NCBI GenBank assembly: GCA_937944095.1
Contig: CALEAC010000081.1
Location: forward strand, 1 to 64,000
Direction: 5' to 3'
Origin: an uncultured Saprospiraceae bacterium
GTDB taxonomy: Bacteria > Bacteroidota > Bacteroidia > Chitinophagales > Saprospiraceae
Length of the DNA: 64,000 bases
The first letter of the stretch is position 1. Each line of letters begins with the position of its first letter. The position numbers and the translations under genes are program-made. Under the pieces are notes generated by a model. That model ran no database searches and was not told the DNA's origin. It saw nothing but the letters and a program-made list of their open reading frames with translations. Shown piece by piece: positions 37,565-46,100 of this stretch.

Positions 37565-38545
37565 ATGAAATACTTACTTCTATTACTTGCATTGACCCTA
37601 GTTGTTTCTTGTGATAATACACTTAATGTTATAGAAGATGCACGAGATATACCCATCGTCTATGGATTCTTGTCATCTACAGATTCGACTCAGTATATCC
37701 GTGTAGAACGGGCTTTTGTGGATATGGAAATCTCTGCCTTAGAACTGGCTAAGAATCCAGACTCACTGTATTATCCTGCTTCAGTTACTGTCAGTATTAA
37801 AGACTTAAATACTCAAATAAGTTATCAGGCAGAACGTGTCAATGGTAATGACGAAGGTTTTCAGAGAGAAGATGGTGTTTTTGTGACAGAACCAAATATC
37901 TTATATAAGATCGGTAAGGATGTAAGTATAGAAGAAGATCGTGATTACGAATTGATACTTAATCGTGGTGATGAACTAAATCTCGTAACGGCAACGACTA
38001 ATATAGTAGGGACGACATCTATGATAAGACCTAATCCAGTGGTCAATGATCCTAAAGTAGATTTCGCCTCTGCTAATCCGACTCAATTCAAATGGAGGAG
38101 CGCTAATAATGCCGTTATATATGATTTAATCATGACTATTAATTATAGAGAAAGAACAGAGGACACTCAATATCAACCAAAATCCATCGTATGGGAACTG
38201 GCAAAGGGACTAACGATAGAAGAGCATGCGCAAAGAGGTAATGAGTTCTTTTCTGTCTTGGCGGCAAATGTCGAAAAGGACCCAGAAATAATTAGACGTT
38301 TTGAGGATATCACTATTGATGTCGTGTCAGGTAATCAACAATTATTAGAATATATCAGGATTATAGAAGCTAACCTAGGTATTACTTCAACCCAGGATAT
38401 ACCGACATATACTAATCTCTCAGAAGGTCGAGGCATTTTTGCATCTAGAAACACCTATACCTTCCCTGGAATAGGCCTCAGTAATGGGACTATTGATTCA
38501 TTGATTAATGGCTCTGTCACAAAAGACCTCAACTTCATTAGATAA
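37565..38545 (+). CDS. lipoprotein of unknown function, possibly DUF4249-like
   Basis: A 326-residue protein with a clear lipoprotein signal (LLALTLVVSC, Cys16). The rest looks beta-rich: an opening IPIVYGFLSSTDSTQYIRVERAF, a central VTATTNIVGTT and FKWRSANNAVIYDLIMTINYRE, and a C-terminal GRGIFASRNTYTFPGIGLS. This order is reminiscent of DUF4249-type outer-membrane lipoproteins, which usually sit beside TonB receptors, but none is here and the match is weak. A TAnnTTTG-like element lies only 4 bases before the ATG, which would give a nearly leaderless message. Confidence 0.75.
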   Translation: MKYLLLLLALTLVVSCDNTLNVIEDARDIPIVYGFLSSTDSTQYIRVERAFVDMEISALELAKNPDSLYYPASVTVSIKDLNTQISYQAERVNGNDEGFQREDGVFVTEPNILYKIGKDVSIEEDRDYELILNRGDELNLVTATTNIVGTTSMIRPNPVVNDPKVDFASANPTQFKWRSANNAVIYDLIMTINYRERTEDTQYQPKSIVWELAKGLTIEEHAQRGNEFFSVLAANVEKDPEIIRRFEDITIDVVSGNQQLLEYIRIIEANLGITSTQDIPTYTNLSEGRGIFASRNTYTFPGIGLSNGTIDSLINGSVTKDLNFIR

Positions 38546-38700
38546 TATGACTTTTTGTCATATATCTATTGCTGCAAACTGCTTCTTGTCAGTCTAATTG
38601 GTCTTATTCATGTATTTCTGTCATAAATTACACCAAGGCACAGGCTTTGATGTGCTTATATTGATATTTATAAAAACACGTAAAGTTTAATTACAGACTT

Positions 38701-40611
38701 ATGGGCAAAATAATAGGCATTGATCTCGGTACCACTAACTCAGTTGTAGCAGTTATGGAAGGTAACGAGCCAGTTGTTATACCAAATGATGAAGGTCGTC
38801 GGACGACACCTTCTGTTGTTGCTTTCTTAGATAATGGAGAAAGAAAAGTTGGCGATCCAGCCAAACGTCAAGCAATCACCAATCCCACGAAAACGATATC
38901 CTCTGTCAAAAGGTATATGGGACAGCGATTCGAGGAAGTCGCTACGGAGATAAAAAGGGCGTCTTATAAAGTTGTCAAAGGAGACAACAGTACAGTCAAG
39001 ATCAAGATTGACGATAGAGAATATACACCTCAGGAAATCTCTGCGATGATTCTTCAGAAAATGAAGAAGACAGCTGAAGATTTCTTAGGCACAGAAGTAA
39101 CAGGCGCTGTAGTCACTGTCCCGGCGTACTTCAATGATTCACAAAGACAAGCTACGAAAGAAGCAGGCGAAATCGCAGGACTGAAAGTAGAAAGAATCAT
39201 AAATGAGCCGACAGCAGCTGCGCTTGCATATGGCTTAGATAAAAAAAACCAAGATGTCACCATCGTCGTATACGATTTAGGTGGTGGTACTTTTGATGTT
39301 TCGATTCTTGAGCTAGGCGATGGTGTATTCGAAGTGAAATCCACTAATGGTGATACGCACTTAGGAGGTGACGATTTTGATCAAGTGATCATAGATCATT
39401 TGGCAGAAGAATTCATTAGGCAAGAGAACATAGACTTAAGAAAAGATCCTATGGCGCTGCAAAGACTTAAAGAAGCAGCAGAAAAAGCTAAAATAGAATT
39501 ATCTTCTTCGACGGAGACAGATATCAACTTACCTTATGTCACAGCTGTAGATGGTGTACCTAAGCACTTAGTTCTTAAATTGTCTAGAGCCAAGTTCGAA
39601 CAACTATCTGATGATCTGGTAGAGCGTACCCTTAAGCCATGCCAGGAAGCACTTAAGGATGCTGGTATATCTAAGTCTGACTTAGATGAAGTGATTCTAG
39701 TAGGTGGTTCGACGAGAATTCCTAAGATACAAGAAGCAGTCGAAAAGTTTTTTGGCAAGAAGCCAAATAGAAGTGTCAATCCAGATGAAGTTGTAGCAGT
39801 TGGTGCATCTATCCAAGGTGGTGTACTTAGTGGTGATGTTCAGGATGTATTATTGCTAGATGTTACACCTCTTTCTATGGGAATAGAAACAATGGGCGGT
39901 GTCTATGATGTTGTTATAGAGTCTAATTCTACTATACCAACCAAGAAATCCAAAGTCTATTCTACTGCTGCAGATAATCAGCCTAGTGTTGAGATTCACA
40001 TCTTACAAGGTGAGAGACCGATGGCCAGTGCTAATAGAACAGTTGGTCGTTTTATCTTAGATGGTATTCCGCCAGCTCCAAGAGGCGTGCCTCAAGTAGA
40101 AGTGAGCTTTGACATGGATGCAAATGGTATACTTAATGTCTCCGCGAAAGACAAGGGTACAGGAAAAGAGCAAAACATCAGAATAGAAGCATCTACGGGC
40201 TTATCTAAAGAGGAGATAGAAAAAATGAAAGCCGAAGCAGCAGCCAACGCCGATTCTGATAAGATGGCAAGGGAAAATGCTGATAAGATTAATACGGCAG
40301 ACACACTTATCTTCCAGACTGAAAAGCAGATGAAAGATTATGGTGATAAGATCCCAGAAGATAAGAAAGTACCTATAGAAGCAGCATTAGTTGAACTAAA
40401 AGAAGCCCACAAGATGCAAGACATCGGGCAAATAGACGCGGCCATGGAAAAGATGAATACAGCATGGCAGGCTGCTAGTCAGGACATCTATGCTGCTAGC
40501 CAAGAAGCAGAAGGTGCTGCTGGTGCTGGCGAGACAACAGAATCAAGTCCTGAAGGGAAGGATGGCGAAGAAGTGACCGATGTGGAATTCGAAGAGGTTT
40601 CTGACAAGTAG
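38701..40611 (+). CDS. dnaK: Hsp70 chaperone DnaK
   Basis: The main ATP-dependent folding chaperone, 636 residues, full length. The ATPase domain shows [35 protein letters not shown] and [13 protein letters not shown]; the substrate domain contains the [17 protein letters not shown] linker region and [16 protein letters not shown], and the tail is acidic, ending EEVSDK. No dnaJ or grpE is adjacent. No CIRCE element is seen upstream. A strong two-way terminator closes the gene at 40632-40669. Confidence 0.98.
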   Translation: MGKIIGIDLGTTNSVVAVMEGNEPVVIPNDEGRRTTPSVVAFLDNGERKVGDPAKRQAITNPTKTISSVKRYMGQRFEEVATEIKRASYKVVKGDNSTVKIKIDDREYTPQEISAMILQKMKKTAEDFLGTEVTGAVVTVPAYFNDSQRQATKEAGEIAGLKVERIINEPTAAALAYGLDKKNQDVTIVVYDLGGGTFDVSILELGDGVFEVKSTNGDTHLGGDDFDQVIIDHLAEEFIRQENIDLRKDPMALQRLKEAAEKAKIELSSSTETDINLPYVTAVDGVPKHLVLKLSRAKFEQLSDDLVERTLKPCQEALKDAGISKSDLDEVILVGGSTRIPKIQEAVEKFFGKKPNRSVNPDEVVAVGASIQGGVLSGDVQDVLLLDVTPLSMGIETMGGVYDVVIESNSTIPTKKSKVYSTAADNQPSVEIHILQGERPMASANRTVGRFILDGIPPAPRGVPQVEVSFDMDANGILNVSAKDKGTGKEQNIRIEASTGLSKEEIEKMKAEAAANADSDKMARENADKINTADTLIFQTEKQMKDYGDKIPEDKKVPIEAALVELKEAHKMQDIGQIDAAMEKMNTAWQAASQDIYAASQEAEGAAGAGETTESSPEGKDGEEVTDVEFEEVSDK

Positions 40612-40631
40612 TTAGGCAGATAATTCAAAGT

Positions 40632-40669
40632 AAAAAGCGACTGTCTCAAATTGGAGACAGTCGCTTTTT
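40632..40669. terminator. bidirectional terminator between dnaK and the S46 peptidase
   Basis: A perfect 16-bp inverted repeat (40632-40647 with 40654-40669) with a 6-base loop and A5/T6 flanks, so it can serve both converging genes. Confidence 0.9.
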
Positions 40670-40694
40670 TATTGGAGTGATTGGATTGTTCTCA

Positions 40695-42773
40695 TTAGGG
40701 TAGAAGCTCCTTGACAATTCTATCAGCCTTATATATGTACTTTAAGGCTGCATAGATACCTCCCGCATGTACAGATACAGATCTATTGTACTGCTCATCA
40801 AAGATAAAGTTACCTGGTAGAGACTCAATATTGCCGTCAAAGATTAGACCTACTGCCTCACCCTTTTGGTTGATAATCGCACTGCCAGAATTTCCACCAA
40901 TTATATCATTGGTAGAAATAAAGTTAAGTGGTGACTTCATTAATTCCATAGATGGATCCTTCCATCTATCGGGTAATCCCCACGGGAAGGCCTGATTGTT
41001 AGAATAGTGGCGATCATATAAGCCAAAGTATGTTGTTATGACCGGTGCCTTGGTGCCATTGTAGTCATAACTTTTGACAAGACCATCACTGATTCTTAGT
41101 GTAAAAGTGGCATCAGGTGGAAGAGAAGTACCTAGAACATTAAATGCTTGGTTCGCAATCTTGCCTTCAAGGGATTTGCGGTAAGGACTCGAGCTTGAAA
41201 AAGCTGAACTGGCCTCCTTATACCTGTTAACTAAAATATTAGCAGCCTTTAATAGAGGGTCTTTGGGTTTACTGAAATTCTTTTTCTTGTCCAAAAATTT
41301 ATTCAAGGACTTACTGCCTTTCAAAATATCAGAGTTATCAAATAGATCAGAGATGAAACCTGATGCTGTCTTTCCATCATACATCCTAGTTAGAGTGTTA
41401 TCACCTGGATACAAATTGTCCTTCAGCTCACCTAGAAGCATACTCAGCATTTTTTCTTCTTTTGAGCGTTCTAGCTTCGAAGTCAATTCAGTGATATTGT
41501 CCTTAGCAACTTTTACTTCTTCTGAATCCCCATCATCAGTCATCAATGAAGAGTACTTAGAAATCTCATGCATCAGGAGCAATGCATTACCTCTTAATGG
41601 GGTAGGCCCCAGCAAATTAATCGCCCAAGCATGTGGTCTTAGTTTTTCATATTCATTCTTTAGGTCTGACCAGTGGTCTGAGCCTTGTGACGCCTTCATG
41701 ATCTTCTCTTCCATGTCACTCTTGCGCTTCATGAAGGCCTTATTCTTCAGTCCACCCATAATCCCTTCATAGGCCTTGATAGAGTTAGATAGGTTATTAA
41801 TTGAGCTTAGGAGTTCCTGTGCCTCGCGCACTTTTGCTGTCTGGCCACTCATCATGTTGTATTCTTCTAACATCATGTCCCTTCTATTAGTAAGCCATTG
41901 AAGCAAATGCTTGAATCGATAATCTCTATCGTATTCTAATTGGGCAACCGTTCTATATCGTTCTGTTCTACCAGGATTACCAATAACAAAAACTGGTGTC
42001 CCTTCTTCGACACCGTCGATATTGAATTCATAGTAATGATCAGAAGTATCTAGAGGTTTGCCAGCTGTATCATAGGCCCTCCAGAAGGTGCAGTCGAGAT
42101 TATACCTAGGGTAGGTGAAGTTATCAGGATCACCACCGAAGAAACCTAAATCATTTTCGGGTATAAGAACCAATCTGATATCATCATATTTTTTATAACC
42201 ATAGATAGAGTATTTGCCACCAGAATAAAAGGATACAGTCTGTAGTCTGAGCCCTTCCCAACCAGCTTTCTTTGCATACTCAAGCTCTATCTCTTTGAGA
42301 GCGTCTTTCTCTCTTTCTAAGGCAGCCGCATCACTTTTCGCACTTTTCTTGGCTTTCAGTACCGTTTCTGATATATCATCTACCATGATTAGTTGCTCGA
42401 CGAATAACTCAGGTACACGTCTTTCTTCTCCTAAGGTCGTAGCGTAGAAGCCGTCATTATCAAAATTCTCATCTCCAGATTGCACTGTAATAGCTACGTC
42501 TCGAGAGCAATGATGATTAGTCATAATCAAGCCATCTGGTGAAACAAAAGATGCAGAACACCAAGAAGCAAACTTTAGAGATGACTTTCGGACATCATCA
42601 AACCAAGCCTGATCTACCTCCATTCCATAAGCTTCTTTGAACCAATCAACAGGTGGCGCTTCGAAAGTCCACATTCTGCCATAGTCAAAAGGACTCGCTT
42701 CTTTTTCTTGTGACCATCCAATAGAGCAAAGTAGCAATAGAGGTAGACACACTAAAACACGTAAGTAATTCAT
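40695..42773 (-). CDS. S46 family serine dipeptidyl-peptidase (DPP7/DPP11 type)
   Basis: An exported exopeptidase that removes dipeptides from peptide N-termini, usually in the periplasm. The ATG at 42773 is preferred over one at 42797 because it begins the signal peptide (cleavage near residue 21); this gives 692 residues, normal for the family. The catalytic histidine is in LIMTNHHCS (residues 82-90) and the serine in IIGGNSGSAI near the C-terminus. After it comes IFDGNIES: glycine at the position that in DPP11 is arginine, which suggests a DPP7-like preference for hydrophobic residues over Asp or Glu. There is no sorting domain. Confidence 0.92.
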   Translation of the reverse strand: MNYLRVLVCLPLLLLCSIGWSQEKEASPFDYGRMWTFEAPPVDWFKEAYGMEVDQAWFDDVRKSSLKFASWCSASFVSPDGLIMTNHHCSRDVAITVQSGDENFDNDGFYATTLGEERRVPELFVEQLIMVDDISETVLKAKKSAKSDAAALEREKDALKEIELEYAKKAGWEGLRLQTVSFYSGGKYSIYGYKKYDDIRLVLIPENDLGFFGGDPDNFTYPRYNLDCTFWRAYDTAGKPLDTSDHYYEFNIDGVEEGTPVFVIGNPGRTERYRTVAQLEYDRDYRFKHLLQWLTNRRDMMLEEYNMMSGQTAKVREAQELLSSINNLSNSIKAYEGIMGGLKNKAFMKRKSDMEEKIMKASQGSDHWSDLKNEYEKLRPHAWAINLLGPTPLRGNALLLMHEISKYSSLMTDDGDSEEVKVAKDNITELTSKLERSKEEKMLSMLLGELKDNLYPGDNTLTRMYDGKTASGFISDLFDNSDILKGSKSLNKFLDKKKNFSKPKDPLLKAANILVNRYKEASSAFSSSSPYRKSLEGKIANQAFNVLGTSLPPDATFTLRISDGLVKSYDYNGTKAPVITTYFGLYDRHYSNNQAFPWGLPDRWKDPSMELMKSPLNFISTNDIIGGNSGSAIINQKGEAVGLIFDGNIESLPGNFIFDEQYNRSVSVHAGGIYAALKYIYKADRIVKELLP

Positions 42774-43165
42774 ATCGTTAAGTTCTAATTGAATCATGAA
42801 AATAGATTTCCTAAATCATATTATTGTTACAATTATCAGTTTAACCGACAAGACCTAATCTTTGACTTAGTATCTACCCAAATTTATATAGATAACATAT
42901 AACAGATATGGATAATGCATATGTAATTGCTATCGAGAGTGTTATTTAATTAAAAGTCAAAGAAAATTATTGGTTGCACTATTAACATAAACTACTAATT
43001 CTAAGTGCTATTTTTACGTTATGACAATTTGTATGCTATTGTAAAATTTAGTTATATTATTATTTTGTATATATATAAATAACTGAAAAACAATATTATT
43101 TTTGTGATTTCTAGGGTTAGTCAAATCTGATCCTTTGTATTTAGTTTTTAATAACCGAAACTCAT
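42774..43165. other. AT-rich intergenic region between S46 gene and the 1630-residue gene
   Basis: 392 bases that hold two divergent upstream regions. No ORF, tRNA or clear RNA hairpin is seen. The right side has an exact -7 element (43097-43104). On the minus strand TAAATTTG occurs at 42886-42879, about 105 bases before the S46 start, a weaker promoter candidate. Confidence 0.6.
43097..43104 (+). promoter_or_regulatory. Bacteroidota -7 promoter element for the 1630-residue gene
   Basis: TATTTTTG matches TAnnTTTG exactly, 61 bases before the ATG at 43166. The nearest TTTTG upstream (43063-43067) is 29 bases away, too far for a usual -33 element. Confidence 0.35.
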
Positions 43166-46100
43166 ATGCGAATATTAAATTTCATCCTATCTAGTGTTGC
43201 ACTAATGACAGCCGTCTTTTGTAATGCTGAAACCCCTACTCCAATCAATGGTTCATTCTCGTCTTCTAGCATGCATTTCGATATGGATGCCTGTTCTGCT
43301 TATAATGCTTTGACGACAAATTTTGATTATTCAGAATTTACTCCTGTTGTAACTAACTCAAGTAGCTGTCTTCAGATGTCTATAATGGGTGGTAACTTAT
43401 ATAGAGATGAGCCACTTAGGAATCCGCATTCGTGTACAGAAGGTGTTGATGGCAGTACTGCTATGTGTGTAAGTTCAGTTATGGACTGTGCCTATCCTGC
43501 AGGTCATATGCGATCTGTCAAAATAGATGTAATTGTAGAGCCAGGAACAGACGGGACTGGTACTTTAAGTAGTTTATCTTTCTACGAACAGGCACCAGAG
43601 AACTACTCTTGGATTGATGGTGGCTCTGGACCTAATAATTATCCAACGCTATATGGCATGCGCGTACTTAAAGATGGAGTAGAAGTATATCGATCAGAAA
43701 GAAATTCTACCTCAACTGATTGGACTTTAGAATCGTTTAGCTTTTTAGATGAACCAGCATTTGTTGTTGATACTAGAGCCGTGTTCACATTCGAATTCAT
43801 AGGTTACTGTCTAATTAATAATGGATCGACTGTTTCAGCATGGGACTTAGATGAAATTACCATAGAGTCTTCTTGTGGAACGATAATAGACGGAGGTAGC
43901 CTATCACTTAATAGCGGAAGTACCGCAACTAATGTTTGTGTCGGCTTAGGTCAAGACGCCTCAGTCAATGTACAAGTTTCTGGTAATCAAGGACCTAATT
44001 CTAGCTATGTTATCACTGATGAGTCAGGTATTATCCTTGACGTTCCTGCTTCTGGACCTCCTTTTGACTTTGAGGGTGCTGGGACTGGGGTTTGCCTTAT
44101 CTGGCACGTTAGCTCTGATGGAAACTTAGGTGGATTAACTGTTGGTAGCGATGCAGCTAATTTGACAGGTTGTTTTAATTTATCGAATCCAGTTACAGTA
44201 ACGAGAACTACTGCGGATGGTGGGACGATATCAGGAGGCCCTAATGGCACGACTGTATGTGCGCACGGAAGTAATCTTGTAGAAGTGGACCTCACGGGTA
44301 ATTCAGGTAATAGTCGTTGGGTCGTGACAGATATGAATGGTATGATTATCGGTCTACCATCGGGATCTCCGTTTGATCTTTCTACGATACCTGCTGACGA
44401 ATGTATACTCTGGCACCTAAGTTACACTGGCAATATCGGTGGGCTATCTATTGGTGGTAATGCTAATAACATATCTGGAGACTGTTTTGACCTTTCTAAT
44501 CCATTGACGCTAATCAAGCAAGGTGTAGATGGCGGTGTCTTATCAAGTGACGGTGTTACTTACATCAATATCTGTGAAGGCGATGGTAACAGCAACATTG
44601 TTGATGTTGTCGTGAATAATAACGACGGTGCCAACTCTCAACTTGTTATAACAGATGCTCAAGGAAACATTATAGATGCAAATCCTAGTTTCCCTTATGA
44701 CTTTTCGGGTAGTACAACTGCAACTTATTCTATCTACAATGTTAGCTGGAACGAGCAACTAACTGGGCTATCAGTTGGCTCTAATATCAATAATCTATCT
44801 GGCTTCTGTTTTGCAATATCTAACTCAGTTACGATTGATAAGGAAGGTGCAGAAGGTGGATCAATATCATCTACTTTAGGAAATAACATATCAGTTTGTG
44901 TCAAAGGCGTTGTTTCTGATCAAATTCCTATCACCTTAACAGGTGCAGACGGTGAGTTTGGTAGATGGATAATTACTGATAATGATGGAAACATTATTGG
45001 TTTGCCTGGTGCGCCACCAATCAGATTAGATCCTGAGTTAGGAGATAACTGTATGATTTGGCATCTAAGTTTCGAATCTTCTTTCCAAGGGTTATTTCTA
45101 GGACAGAATGTAGCTGATTTTTCTGGATGCTACGATCTTTCTAATCCGATTTCTGTATCTAAAAGTGCAGTAGGTGGAGGTGTAATTAGCGAGAACGGCC
45201 AGACCTTTATCAACTATTGTGGTACACAAAATCAAATTCTTAATGTAGGTATTAGAGACAACTTTGGAGATAATTCTGTTTACGCTCTGACTGATGATAG
45301 AGGAATAATCATAGAGTTAATTACTTCTACACCAATTGATTTCAGCAATTATGGAAATGGCTCTTATAGACTTACACATGTTGCATATAACGGTTCCCTT
45401 TCTGTACTTTCGGTAGGTTCAGATATTGCTACTTTAAGTGGCGAATGCTTCGATGTATCTAACACAATGACTATAGATAAATTCAGCCCATCTCCGGGTA
45501 CAATATCTACTGCAAGTGGTACTATTGAAGTTTGTGCAGACGGATTTGAAGACAATGTAGAGGTCACTTTAACAGGAAATGTTGGTGCATTTAACAGGTG
45601 GCTCTTAACTGATCTTAATGGAAACATAATTGGTCTACCTAACGGTTCACCATTTAATTTCGAAGGCTATCCGAATGGTAGTTGTTTGCTATGGAACGTG
45701 TCGTATGAAAATGGAATTAGTGGGTTGGTCTTAGGAGAGAATGCAGCGGATTTAGTTGGGTGCTTTGCCTTATCTAATTCAATACAGGTCAATAAAATAG
45801 CTGCGATTCCAGGAAATATCTCTGCAGACGGAAGAACGACAGTGAGTATCTGCTTAGAAGATTCTGAGTCAGATGTAATCGATGTTACTTTATCCGGGAA
45901 TGATTCAGATGATGGCGCATGGGTTATTACTGACGACCAAGGAAGCATTCTGGAAGTTGTAGATGGACCTCCGTTTGATTTTTCTAATGCAGGAACTGGC
46001 GTGTGCAGAATCTACTTTGTCGCATATAATGAAATATCAGGATTGACTCCTGGAGCAAGTATTAATGACTTTACGGGCTGCTATGGAATATCTAATTCTA

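Noticed and set aside
41263-41772. 169-codon open frame on the plus strand.
   Set aside because: It is antisense to the S46 peptidase, rich in Ser/Phe/Leu, and has no family features.
42774-43165. Possible structured RNA or riboswitch in the 392-base gap.
   Set aside because: It is AT-rich with no long complementary arms or conserved motif that I can see.
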